NCBI GenBank assembly: GCA_965116785.1
Contig: OZ220731.1
Location: forward strand, 310,001 to 374,000
From: Bin87 sp965116785
GTDB taxonomy: Bacteria > Chloroflexota > Dehalococcoidia > Lucifugimonadales > UBA3495
Direction of reading: 5' to 3'
DNA length: 64,000 nt
In this document: positions 52,522-61,461 of the stretch, piece by piece
Numbering within the stretch: the stretch's first letter is position 1
Layout: every line of letters begins with the position of its first letter
Translations under genes and position numbers: made by a program
Notes under the pieces: generated by a model
What the model was told of the DNA's origin: nothing
The model's database searches: none
Seen by the model: only the letters and a program-made list of their open reading frames with translations

Positions 52522-53267
52522 GCCCCCAGATACGCCTCGATCACCTCGGGGCTGCCCAACACCGGCTCCACGTCGCCGGCCGCGAGCAGAGAGCCGCTAT
52601 CCAGCACGATGATCCGGTCCGACAGTTCCCGTACGATGTCCATGTTGTGGGAGACGAACACGATGGTGTAGCCGTCGGTGCGCATCTGCTTCATGATGTC
52701 CTTGACCCGTTCCAGCATCTGGGGGAACAAACCGGCGAACGGCTCGTCAAAGAGGTAGGTCTGGACGTTCATCGCCATGGCGCGGCCGATTTCCAGCAAC
52801 TTGCGCTGGCCATAGGACAGTTCCATGGCCAGTGAATCTCGCTTCTCCCACATCCCGACCGATTCCAGGATCTGCTGGGCCTTCAGCCGGTTGGCCGGGC
52901 GAACGCGCTCAATAAGCGACGAGAACAATCGCCGTTCGGTCAGAACCACCATGATGTTATCCCAGACGGTTATCTGGTCGAACAGGCGGACTTCCTGGAA
53001 GGTGCGGGTCAGGCCGTGGTTCGGCGTTTCGTGGGCGTGCACCACCCGCAAACCAGCGCCGTCGATGATGACCATCCCGCCGTCCAGGGGCAGCACGCCG
53101 CTGAGCAGATTGACCAGCGTCGATTTGCCGGAACCGTTGGGCCCAACGATGCTGGTGGTGCCCTGACGCGGAATGGACAGGCTTAATTCGTCCACGGCCC
53201 GCACCGCGCCGAAGTGCTTGGAGATGCCCTCGGTTTGCAGCGCCAGTGCTTCACTTCCATCGGTCAT
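52518..53267 (-). CDS. livG: Branched-chain amino-acid-type ABC transporter ATP-binding protein
   Basis: The start is the ATG at 53267 (249 residues), overlapping livM by four bases; an upstream frame to 53687 is not used. Walker A VGPNGSGKST, signature MELSYGQRKLLEIGRAMA, Walker B YLFDEPFAGLFP and the His loop VFVSHNMDIVREL. The LivG-type region includes ARTFQEVRLF as THGLTRTFQEVRLFDQITVWDN-like sequence. It pairs with LivF as the ATPase dimer on the inner face of the membrane. Confidence 0.94.
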   Translation of the reverse strand: MTDGSEALALQTEGISKHFGAVRAVDELSLSIPRQGTTSIVGPNGSGKSTLVNLLSGVLPLDGGMVIIDGAGLRVVHAHETPNHGLTRTFQEVRLFDQITVWDNIMVVLTERRLFSSLIERVRPANRLKAQQILESVGMWEKRDSLAMELSYGQRKLLEIGRAMAMNVQTYLFDEPFAGLFPQMLERVKDIMKQMRTDGYTIVFVSHNMDIVRELSDRIIVLDSGSLLAAGDVEPVLGSPEVIEAYLGA

Positions 53268-54319
53268 AGACGGTACCTCCCCACCAGTCCCTGCGGGCGG
53301 AACAACATGAGCAGCACCAGCAGGATCCCCAAGACCACCTGCCGAGCCTGGCCGATGTGCTCGGTGGGCAGGTACGGGATGAAACGCATACCCTCTTCCA
53401 GGAGCACGAATGCCATCGCTCCCAGCAACGAACCCCAGATGGTGGCCAGCCCGCCCAGGATGACGATGGACACCAGCAGCACCGACTCCAGGAGGATGAA
53501 CGAGTTGGGGTCGATGAACGTGGTCCAACTGGCGAACAGCCCGCCGGCAAGCCCGGTCATCATCGCCGATATGACCCAGACCGCCAGCTTGAAGTGTGTG
53601 GCTCGGTAGCCAAACACCTCGATGGCCTGCTCGTCCTCTCGAATGGCGGTCAGCACTCTGCCGAAGGACGATGTGGTGATGAACCATGAAATCAGCATGA
53701 CCAGCGTCAAAAACACCAACGCCAGCAGCAGGAACTCTACCTCCCCGTCAAAGACCCAGCCGCCGATCTGCGGCCGTGCGATCTCGTGTATCCCGAAAGC
53801 TCCTCGAGTGACGCTGCGCAAATTGAGGAACACGTTGAAAGCGATGATTGCGAAGCCGAATGAGACCAGCACGAAGATGTCGTCTCGGAACCGGTTGAAC
53901 ACCACGCCTACGAGGATAGCGGCCAACCCGGCCAGGCCGATGCACACGGGCAACGCCGCAAAGAAGGGCCAACCGAAGGTGGGGATCGCCTCGGTGCGCA
54001 GTTGCTCGTACGCCGGGTCCGAGGTCAGGATCGCCATGGTGTAGGCGCCCAGCCCGAAGAAGCCGATGTGCCCCACGGATAGCAGGCCAGTGAAACCCAC
54101 CACCAGGTTCAGGCTTACCGCTAAAATCGCCCAGATCGCGAACACGGTGCCCACGATCACGGCGAATCCCGCCCCCTGCCACAGGAGGAACGCGACCGCC
54201 CATCCTATGACGAACAGGTTAGCCCACAGCTCAATGTTGCCGCGGGCTCGGCGTGCCAGACCGCGAGGGTTTTGCGCGAGACTGGCAAACTCGCGGATGC
54301 CTTCCAGGTTCACCGGCAC
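53264..54319 (-). CDS. livM: Branched-chain amino-acid-type ABC permease
   Basis: 351 residues from a GTG at 54319, four bases after the livH stop, with AAGG upstream. About eight hydrophobic segments, and the family loop FTGLLSVGHIGFFGLGAYTMAIL. The C-terminal cytoplasmic part contains REDEQAIEVFGYRATHFKLAVWVISAMMTGLAGGLFASW, the coupling region of LivM permeases. It ends in GLVGRYRL. Confidence 0.93.
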   Translation of the reverse strand: MPVNLEGIREFASLAQNPRGLARRARGNIELWANLFVIGWAVAFLLWQGAGFAVIVGTVFAIWAILAVSLNLVVGFTGLLSVGHIGFFGLGAYTMAILTSDPAYEQLRTEAIPTFGWPFFAALPVCIGLAGLAAILVGVVFNRFRDDIFVLVSFGFAIIAFNVFLNLRSVTRGAFGIHEIARPQIGGWVFDGEVEFLLLALVFLTLVMLISWFITTSSFGRVLTAIREDEQAIEVFGYRATHFKLAVWVISAMMTGLAGGLFASWTTFIDPNSFILLESVLLVSIVILGGLATIWGSLLGAMAFVLLEEGMRFIPYLPTEHIGQARQVVLGILLVLLMLFRPQGLVGRYRL

Positions 54320-54323
54320 GGCA

Positions 54324-55730
54324 TCACCTTCTGGGAAGGAGGCCCTGCGGCCAGAAGGACAGGAACAGGATTAGCAGGACGAACGAGATGGCGTCCTTCC
54401 ATTCACCGGCCAGGTCCCAAATACCGAACTGCTCCACCAGGCCCAGCACAAACCCGCCCACGATGGCTCCGTACAGGTTGCCAATGCCGCCCACCACCGA
54501 CGCTATCCAGCCCTTCAACAGCAACAGCAGTCCCATGCGCGGCTGGACGGCGGTGTCGTGGCCGGTAAGAATGCCGGCCATCGCAGCGTACACGGCGCCG
54601 ATGAAGAACACGACGGCGATGATCGCGGTGGTGTTGATGCCAACGACTTTGGAAACCTCTTCGTCATCGCCGATAGCCCGCACCGCGCGCCCAAAGGAGG
54701 TCATCTTCAGCAGGAACCACATGCCGGCGAATCCGGCGAGGGCCACGCCGATTGCAAATACGTTGAACCCCTTGATGCGCGCCCCGGCGATGTTCCACGG
54801 GGCGCTACCGAAGGCGTCGGGCAGCGGGCGAGGCGCGCTTTGGAACACGATCACGATGAGTGCGGCGATGGCCAGCAGTATGCCCAACGACGCCACCAGC
54901 ATGATCAGTGGGGAGCGGGCCCGCTCCCGCATGTACACGTAGAGGCCGCGGTACAGGGCCAGTCCAACGCAGCCCGCCAACAGGCACGACACCGCCCAGC
55001 TCAGGTACAACCCCGCGCCCGGCGCGCCGGACAAGAGATATCCGCACCATGCGCCCAACACCGCAGCAGGAATGGCGGCGATCAACGCTATCAGGGTTGC
55101 ATTGGCCCTTGGCGCCACCGCGTGAGCAACCCTTTGCGCAGCCAGAATTGCGGCTGCCGCGGTGGCCAGTCCTACGGCCGGACTCAGGGTCAGGTGCAGG
55201 TGCTCGGGGTACGATAGCACCACAGCGGTGTACGCGCCGGCGACCACGCCGATGGCAATGAAGACAACACGAAGCACGCCTGGGTCGGCGCGCCCGCGGA
55301 GACGTGGTTCCAACATGGTGTGCAAAGTCCAGGCCACCACGCCGGCGACAACCGCTCCGAAAACCACATTAACCGGGACACTGTTGATGTCCAGCCGGCT
55401 GCCCAACGCCGGATCAGTGCGGAGGTAGAAAACTCCGTAAGCCCCCAGCGCGGCTGCCGCTCCGTAGTAGAGATCGAAGAACCAAACCGTGCTGTAGACC
55501 AAGGTGAAGCCGATTGCCAACAGGGCGTAAACTGCACCTACTGCCAATCCGTTGAACGCAAATTGCAGTGCCTGTGGTGGCGCTTGCCCGATTTTCCAGG
55601 CGATATAGCCCAAGGCGAGAGCCGTCAGAAGAGCAGCAATCACCCGTGTACCGGGCACATCTATCAATCGGGGCAGCCCTCGGGCGTTTCCACGGTTGCT
55701 AGCCAACGAAATCCTCGCCAGTCTACACAA
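54324..55730 (-). CDS. livH: Branched-chain amino-acid-type ABC permease
   Basis: Up to 468 residues; the frame opens with a TTG at 55730, but a TTG at 55667 behind GAGGG is a better start and the first 21 residues are uncertain. The LivH pattern LAVGAVYALLAIGFTLVYSTVWFFDLYYGAAAALGAYGVFYL is clear, and IGDDEEVSKVVGINTTAIIAVVFFIGAVYAAMAGIL is the coupling loop. It has an extra central region of about 150 residues (550-bp insert) with added hydrophobic segments compared with the 300-residue usual length. About twelve hydrophobic stretches in all. Confidence 0.9.
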   Translation of the reverse strand: MCRLARISLASNRGNARGLPRLIDVPGTRVIAALLTALALGYIAWKIGQAPPQALQFAFNGLAVGAVYALLAIGFTLVYSTVWFFDLYYGAAAALGAYGVFYLRTDPALGSRLDINSVPVNVVFGAVVAGVVAWTLHTMLEPRLRGRADPGVLRVVFIAIGVVAGAYTAVVLSYPEHLHLTLSPAVGLATAAAAILAAQRVAHAVAPRANATLIALIAAIPAAVLGAWCGYLLSGAPGAGLYLSWAVSCLLAGCVGLALYRGLYVYMRERARSPLIMLVASLGILLAIAALIVIVFQSAPRPLPDAFGSAPWNIAGARIKGFNVFAIGVALAGFAGMWFLLKMTSFGRAVRAIGDDEEVSKVVGINTTAIIAVVFFIGAVYAAMAGILTGHDTAVQPRMGLLLLLKGWIASVVGGIGNLYGAIVGGFVLGLVEQFGIWDLAGEWKDAISFVLLILFLSFWPQGLLPRR

Positions 55731-55827
55731 TCATCATCGGTAAGTTATGGTGGGCGCAATCATAGCACAAAGGGCCGACCGCAGTTGTGCGGCCGGCCCA
55801 CGTCGGTTTGACCAAGTTGGTCGTCGT

Positions 55828-58239
55828 TTATGGGGTGGGAGCAGGTCCGAGGATCCGATGTCCCTGGTTGTCGTCGTTTCGCTCGCTGGCGGGCAGAATC
55901 TCGATTACGACGTTGGACAGACCGGCAACGTCTCCATTGCTGTCGAACGTGTAGTCGTCGCCGATGGCGCCGCTCCAGCTCAGACCGTAGAGGCAATCGC
56001 GTATGCCCGCCGAGTCCTGGTCGTCTCCGGTGCGCCCCAGGCACTCCGCGATGATGAACACGTCGTCGTAGGCAGATCCCTGGAACCACGGCAGCGACGG
56101 AACCGTGCCAAATCGCGCTTCATAGTTGGTGAGGAAGTCCTTTCCAACCTGGGTTTGCAGGTCCGGGTTTGGCACGATGGCCTTCAGGCCGGTTGCAGCG
56201 TCCCCGGCGATTTCCAACGCCTCGGGCTGCGTGGGAACCACTTCAGAGTAGATCGGTCCCTCGTAACCGAGATCCCGCAGTTGCTTGACTATGGTCCCGC
56301 CCGAGAACTCACCCTGGGCTGCCAGGAAGATGCCATCAGGATTGGCGTTGATCAGCTTCGTCAACTGTGACCTGAAATCGGTCACCTCGGAGGCGTAACT
56401 CTCCGCAGCAACGACGTGGCCGCCCAATTCCTCCAACCTGGCTACAGTGGTGCGCCTGGCGCCTTCCGCGTAGTCGGTGGATTCCGTAATCGTGGCCAGG
56501 TGATGGATGCCATCGGCAATCAGAGTGTTGCCGGTGTCGACACCCAGTTGCAGGTCATTGATCGCCGTGCGGAAGATGAAGTCACCGGCGCCGGCGATGT
56601 CGGGACTGGTGGCAGAGGCGGACAGCATGATGACGCCTTCCCTTTCCGCCAGCGGCGCCGCGCCAAGCATCGCCCCCGAGCAGGTGGTGCCCAGAATGAT
56701 CTTGACGCCGTCAACGTCGGTCAGCTTGTTGTACGCCGTTATGGCGTCCTGGGCGGCGCACTTGGAGTCTTCTGGGATAATCTCCAGCATCTGCCCGTTG
56801 ATGCCACCGGCCGCGTTGATTTCTTCCACGGCGAGAAGCTTGGCGTTGAGGATCGGGTTACCGTAGGACTCCCCCACGCCGGTCAGGGCGTCCATCGCGC
56901 CGATGCGGAAAGGCTCTGAGGACATTGCCACGGGAGCGGCCATGGCGGCATCCGCGCCGGGGGCGGAGCCGAGGATGCGATATCCGTTGTTGTCCTCGGT
57001 GCGCTCACCTTCGGGCAGCACTTCGACGACGGCGTTGGCCAGGCCGACGACTTCGCCATTCGCATCGAAGCTGTAGTTTTCGCCGATGGCGCCGCTCCAG
57101 GTGATGGCGTACAGGCAGTCACGGAATCCGTCGGCGTCCTGATCATCGCCGGTCATCTTGAGGCATTCGGCGGTGATGTACACATCGTCGTAGCCGGAGG
57201 CGAGGTACCAGGGCAGTGTGACGTAGTCGTAGCGGGCGCGGAAGTTCTGCAGGACCTCCTGGCTCTTGGCGTTGGCCGGGTCGAGCTCGGCGATGACGGC
57301 CTTGAGGCCGGTCGCGGCTTCGCCGGCGACGTCCAGGGCGGTGGCGCCCACGGGCACGATCTCGGAGTAGAGCGGGCCCTCGTAGCCCAGCTCGCGGATC
57401 TGCTTGACGACGGTGCCGCCGGAGAACTCGGACTGGGCGGCGATGTGCACGGCATCGGGATTGGCGTTCACGATCTTGGTCAGCTGGCTGCGGAAATCGG
57501 TGACGTCGGAGGCGTAGCGCTCCTCGGCAACGATCTCGCCGCCCAATGACGTGAACTGTTCGGCGGTGGTGCGACGCACGCCCTCGGCGTAGTCGGTGGT
57601 CTCGGTGATGGTGGCCAGGCGCTGCGCGCCGTCGGCGCGGATGACGTTGCCAGTGTCGATGCCGAGCTGGAGGTCGTTCATGGACGTGCGGAAGATGTAG
57701 TCGCCGGCGTGGGCGATGTCGGGATTCGTCGCGAGGCCAGAGAACAGGATCACGCCGTCAGCCTCGGCGAGGGGAGCCGCACCGAGCATGGCGCCGCTGC
57801 ACGACGTGCCGAGGATGATCTTCACGCCGTCGACGTCGGTAAGCTTGTTGTACGCGGTGATGGCGTCCTGGGCGGCGCACTTGGAGTCCTCGACGACCAA
57901 CTCGAGCATGCGGCCGTTGATGCCGCCGGCGGCGTTGATCTCTTCGACGGCCATCTGCTTGGCCTGGACGGACACGGTGCCGTAGGTCTCGCCGGGGCCG
58001 GTGAGGGATTCCATCACGCCGACCCGGAAGGGTTCGTCGGACATGGCGGGAGCGGTGGTGGGTTGCTCTGCAGTGGTGCCGGCGGTCCCGCCGGAGGGCT
58101 GCTGGGCCGGGGCGGTGGGCTGTTCCGGAGCGGTGGGCGCGGGTGCGGGCGGGGTTTCCCCGCCGCCGCACGCAGCGACAACTGCAAACAGTGCAACAAT
58201 GGCGGTCAACGCCGCACAATTCTTGAGTATGGTGTGCAT
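55828..58239 (-). CDS. Fused tandem substrate-binding lipoprotein of the Liv-type ABC transporter
   Basis: 803 residues. A lipoprotein signal (FAVVAACGGG) and a Pro/Ala/Thr-rich linker of about 45 residues precede two full copies of a Leu/Ile/Val-binding protein-like (Peripla_BP_6) domain. Domain 1 starts FRVGVMESLTGPGETYG, domain 2 FRIGAMDALTGVGESYG. Blocks such as DSKCAAQDAITAYNKLTDV recur exactly 373 residues (1119 bases) apart. One polypeptide is thus twice the usual length. It heads the operon, followed by livH, livM, livG and livF, and probably presents ligands to the permease pair. Confidence 0.94.
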   Translation of the reverse strand: MHTILKNCAALTAIVALFAVVAACGGGETPPAPAPTAPEQPTAPAQQPSGGTAGTTAEQPTTAPAMSDEPFRVGVMESLTGPGETYGTVSVQAKQMAVEEINAAGGINGRMLELVVEDSKCAAQDAITAYNKLTDVDGVKIILGTSCSGAMLGAAPLAEADGVILFSGLATNPDIAHAGDYIFRTSMNDLQLGIDTGNVIRADGAQRLATITETTDYAEGVRRTTAEQFTSLGGEIVAEERYASDVTDFRSQLTKIVNANPDAVHIAAQSEFSGGTVVKQIRELGYEGPLYSEIVPVGATALDVAGEAATGLKAVIAELDPANAKSQEVLQNFRARYDYVTLPWYLASGYDDVYITAECLKMTGDDQDADGFRDCLYAITWSGAIGENYSFDANGEVVGLANAVVEVLPEGERTEDNNGYRILGSAPGADAAMAAPVAMSSEPFRIGAMDALTGVGESYGNPILNAKLLAVEEINAAGGINGQMLEIIPEDSKCAAQDAITAYNKLTDVDGVKIILGTTCSGAMLGAAPLAEREGVIMLSASATSPDIAGAGDFIFRTAINDLQLGVDTGNTLIADGIHHLATITESTDYAEGARRTTVARLEELGGHVVAAESYASEVTDFRSQLTKLINANPDGIFLAAQGEFSGGTIVKQLRDLGYEGPIYSEVVPTQPEALEIAGDAATGLKAIVPNPDLQTQVGKDFLTNYEARFGTVPSLPWFQGSAYDDVFIIAECLGRTGDDQDSAGIRDCLYGLSWSGAIGDDYTFDSNGDVAGLSNVVIEILPASERNDDNQGHRILGPAPTP

Positions 58240-58394
58240 ATATTTCCTCCAGACTTTCGGGCGAGCACGAGCACAAGCACGATGTTACATTTATTGGGGC
58301 ATCCCAGCAACAGAAACAAAGCCGGGACGTCGCCGCGCGGGTTCCGTGCTGTCGCATTCCCCCGCCCCAGCACCACGGACCGCAAACATGAAAA

Positions 58395-58469
58395 TGGCTC
58401 CCCCGGTAGGATTCGAACCTACGACCTAGCGGTTAACAGCCGCCCGCTCTACCGCTGAGCTACAGGGGA
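58395..58469 (-). tRNA. tRNA-Asn (GUU)
   Basis: Minus-strand cloverleaf: acceptor TCCCCTG with CGGGGGA (one T-G pair), D-arm TAGCTCAGCGGTAGAGC, anticodon loop CTGTTAA (GTT at 58435-58437), T-arm TAGGTTCGAATCCTA, discriminator G, encoded CCA at 58395-58397. 75 nt. Confidence 0.97.
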
Positions 58470-59471
58470 GCAAAGCGCTGGGACAAGTCAACCAGCGTGT
58501 ATGGATTCTAGCATCCGTGCCCAAAACGGGCAAGGTGCGCTGTGTCAGCGGTCGCGAGGGAAAACCGAACTGGCGCTGCGGCCGGGCTCGGGAGAGGCGG
58601 GTTGCGAGATTCGTAACCCGGTCGTTCGATGCGGCATTGGGGAAGGCGGAAAACGCAATGCTCACGCACGATGACCCAGGTTGCGCCAGTGACGCAAGAA
58701 GGCTGCCCGCAGGCGCGGCGCGGGATCTTTGGCGGCGCGGGCCACGGGACACTCTTCCGCGCGTGTACCGATTGACGTGGGCCACCAGGCACTACGATTT
58801 CCGTCGTCTGCGCTGGAACGCGAAGGGCGCGTTACTGATGCCCTCTCTCGTGGCGTTCAGCGCGCGGAATTGGGTCGAATGGCGGCCGGCAGGGCGCGGA
58901 TCGGGACTGGTTTCGGCCTGGAGGTTAAGGTCAGGGTTGCCCATGGTGGTCTCGATCAGGGGATTTGGGCCTGTCGATTCGGGCGGAATCGGTCGGTCTC
59001 ACCGCCCCGATTTCGGGGGCTCAATTGGCGTTTTCAGGCCGTCGATGGGGTGTTTTGGGGGTGTCGATTTTGGCGGGTCGGCCGGTTTCGCCAGGGTGGT
59101 TTAGGACGTTCAACCGGTGATTGTGGGACGTCGAGGTGGTCGAGCAGGGGATTCGGTTTTGTCGCTCGTGTCCGATCTCGATCATGCCGATCGGCTCGGC
59201 GGAGCGGCGGGCCTTGACCTTTGCCACATCGGGCGGGGCGAACCATCCGCGGCGTGCCGGGTGAATACGCGTAGCCGGTTTGGCATCGCGAGGGACGCGA
59301 CGACGTGGCGATCTCGCTGCGGCAATGACCCGCGCCAACTCGGCGAGATTGCCACGCCGCGCTCGCAACGACGTTTTTCCGAGCGCGGCACGCATGAGCG
59401 CGAGCATGGCATTGCGGGCCGGAAGAGTTGCCGGGATAATGTGTGGAGCCGCCGTCTCACGGCGGAGTTAG
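58470..59471. other. Unexplained gene-poor stretch
   Basis: About one kilobase without a gene that I can support. Several frames of 60-195 residues are open on both strands, but none has a ribosome binding site or a family pattern; high GC keeps frames open by chance. The part at about 58980-59110 is strongly G/T-biased on the plus strand (GGGG, TTTTGG and GTCGAT runs), unlike coding DNA here. Confidence 0.5.
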
Positions 59472-59513
59472 GGCGCACTTTCTGCGGAGTCTGGGCGCAC
59501 TATCTGCGGAGTT
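59472..59513. promoter_or_regulatory. Two direct repeats with 22-bp period, candidate operator
   Basis: GGGCGCACTTTCTGCGGAGT (59472-59491) and GGGCGCACTATCTGCGGAGT (59494-59513) differ at one of 20 positions and are 22 bases apart, two helical turns. They end 13 bases before the ATG of the XRE-domain gene, suggesting binding by its own product or another regulator. Confidence 0.6.
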
Positions 59514-59526
59514 TTCAGCTAGAGAT

Positions 59527-60981
59527 ATGTCGTCGGACCGGGATTTGCAACGCGCCAGGTTTGCCCAGGTCGGCTTCCTCATGCGGGCCTACCGGGAGGG
59601 CTACGTGGATGCCGATGGGCGGCGCGGGTTGACCCAGGATCAGCTGCTCGTGCGCATGGCGGAGGCGGAGGGCGGCGACGGCGCGAGGTTCAGCCACGCC
59701 ACCGTTTCGCGATGGGAGTCGGGGTCCGTGCGGCCGACCGTGGACCGGTTGAGGACGTTCGGCCGGGCCCTGGAACTGTCCGAAACCGAGGTTGCCGGTC
59801 TGATCCTGATGGCCGGGCTGGCGCCCGACTTCGAGGCTGCGGCGGAGCGGATCGGGTTGCCGGTCAACGGGTCGATGTTGGTCAACAACACGGACAATGA
59901 TCCCGTCACCGCCGCCAGTCGGCGGGAGGACGCTGATGCAATGCCCGCCGATGCCACGGTGTCGCCATGGCGGTCGGTCTTTCGTCTGCTGGCGCTCCGC
60001 GTCGCGCCCTTGGCACTGCTCGTGGCGGCAGCCGGGCATGCCCTGGGCGCGGTGGGTTGGAGCGCTCCCTGGATGCCGGTGGCGTACGTCTGCGCCATCA
60101 TCGGCGCGGTTCTGGCGCAGGGATTGATCTGGCCGGACCGCACGGCCGGACTGCGCGATTTCCTGTGGGTGTCGCTGTTCTTCGTGCTGGCGATACCGTC
60201 GCTGCAGTTTGCGTTTCTCGACATGGACCACTACGGCTTTTACCGCCTGGGTGACATGGCCGGGACGCACGTTCCCTACATGCTGGCCCTGCTGGTCAGT
60301 TTGGCCACCGCCGGCGGGTCCGGGGCGATGTATCACATATTGTCCGCATGGCAGAACTCCGGAGGCCGGGCTGATGGCGGCGCCATAGCCCGGGCCGGTT
60401 GGACGGTGGCGCCGCCCGTCCTGGCGTCCTACACGGTGGCGGTGGCGCTGTCCAACGCTTCGGTGTGGATCCAGTCGGCGGTGGTATTCGCCTTCATAGC
60501 CCTCGTGTTCACGCAAATGTTGGCCCTGCGCGACCCGTCGGTGAACCCCAGCCAGGTGCAACGGCGTTTCCTGCTTTACGCCAATTTCATAGCGGCATTT
60601 GTCTGCGCGATCCTGGGACTGGTGACGATCGTAACGGTATATCTCCTGCCGGACGTGCCCCGGGTGCTGCCGGACCACAACCTGCTGGTTTCGTGGGATA
60701 TTGACTTCGGCGCGCTGGGATACACGCGCGAAGAGGCGCTGGAGCGGCTGAACCCGGGATACATGTGGCACGCGGTGTGCATGTTCCTGTACATGACGCT
60801 GGTGGTCGGCGGCAGCCTGCTCACCGCGGTATTCCGGCTGTCCAACGGCGACGACGCGGGTCCGGACGCGGTTCATGCGGGCGTCCCCTTGCCCGGGACA
60901 GCGCGGGAACGGGGTTCGGCGACAGACTCCCACCCGGCACGCCTGTTGCGGCCGGTGATCGCTATGGTGCGAGGCGCCTGA
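59527..60981 (+). CDS. Membrane-anchored XRE-family regulator
   Basis: 484 residues from the ATG at 59527 (weak AGAGA upstream); the frame extends to 59443 but would run through the direct repeats. Residues about 35-80 are a Cro/C1-type helix-turn-helix: GLTQDQLLVRMAEAEGG ... FSHATVSRWESGSVRPT. After a polar stretch come about nine or ten hydrophobic segments from residue 155 on, with no other recognised domain. Few XRE proteins have this topology. It may sense the membrane or a lipophilic signal and regulate its own promoter. Confidence 0.85.
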   Translation: MSSDRDLQRARFAQVGFLMRAYREGYVDADGRRGLTQDQLLVRMAEAEGGDGARFSHATVSRWESGSVRPTVDRLRTFGRALELSETEVAGLILMAGLAPDFEAAAERIGLPVNGSMLVNNTDNDPVTAASRREDADAMPADATVSPWRSVFRLLALRVAPLALLVAAAGHALGAVGWSAPWMPVAYVCAIIGAVLAQGLIWPDRTAGLRDFLWVSLFFVLAIPSLQFAFLDMDHYGFYRLGDMAGTHVPYMLALLVSLATAGGSGAMYHILSAWQNSGGRADGGAIARAGWTVAPPVLASYTVAVALSNASVWIQSAVVFAFIALVFTQMLALRDPSVNPSQVQRRFLLYANFIAAFVCAILGLVTIVTVYLLPDVPRVLPDHNLLVSWDIDFGALGYTREEALERLNPGYMWHAVCMFLYMTLVVGGSLLTAVFRLSNGDDAGPDAVHAGVPLPGTARERGSATDSHPARLLRPVIAMVRGA

Positions 60982-61260
60982 CTGTCGCGTTTTGTCCCGG
61001 CTTGCGCGCCGCCTCTGACTGTGCTTGGGGTCGATTTTCGTCCCCTGAGCGTCCCTGGCCGTAAATTCCGGCGTCCGCATGTCCGGTGCGCAACGGTCGC
61101 CACATCCCGGGTGCGGTCATCGGCCCGTATGGGATGTCCGCGTAAGGCGCCCACCGTCGTGGCCCGAGCGCACGGCGCGTACAAGCCACGCTGCCCGGTG
61201 TCCGTTTTTTGATTTTTGCTGACAGGCGATACCACGCGGACTAGCATTGGTGCGCTGTTC
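60982..61260. other. Intergenic region before the structured leader
   Basis: No gene is supported. A TAGCAT box near 61240 with a TGACAG about 16 bases upstream may be the promoter of the surface-protein gene. Followed by a highly folded leader. Confidence 0.4.
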
Positions 61261-61406
61261 CGGTGATGTATTGCACATCGCCGGCGTGAACCGCCCACGG
61301 AGGGAAGGCCATCATGGTGGCCGGCAGGTGGGCCCTTGACCCCAACGGAGGGAACGGGGATCAAGGGACAGTTCCAGGCAGCCTCCCCGCTGCACTTTAC
61401 AGCGGG
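61261..61406 (+). promoter_or_regulatory. Densely structured 5' leader, possible riboswitch-like RNA
   Basis: Four hairpins occur in 146 bases. (1) 61261-61269 with 61275-61283, 9 bp. (2) GGCCAT 61307-61312 with GTGGCC 61317-61322. (3) 61333-61343 with 61356-61367, 11 bp with one bulged A. (4) CCCGCTG 61386-61392 with CAGCGGG 61400-61406. The motif ACGGAGGGAA occurs at 61297-61306 and again at 61345-61354, the latter within the loop of hairpin 3. I match no known riboswitch class with confidence. It ends 55 bases before the surface-protein start. Confidence 0.5.
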
Positions 61407-61461
61407 TACACCAAACCGGAGCGGGCCCTGTGGTCGGCGCGCCGGTTGGAAAGGAGCCGAG

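Noticed and set aside
59021..59407. 128-codon minus-strand frame in the gene-poor kilobase
   Set aside because: Basic, low-complexity translation, no ribosome binding site and no recognisable domain.
61261..61406. Assignment of the leader to the c-di-GMP, c-di-AMP or molybdenum-cofactor riboswitch
   Set aside because: Isolated pieces look similar, but none of the consensus core sequences could be aligned as a whole.
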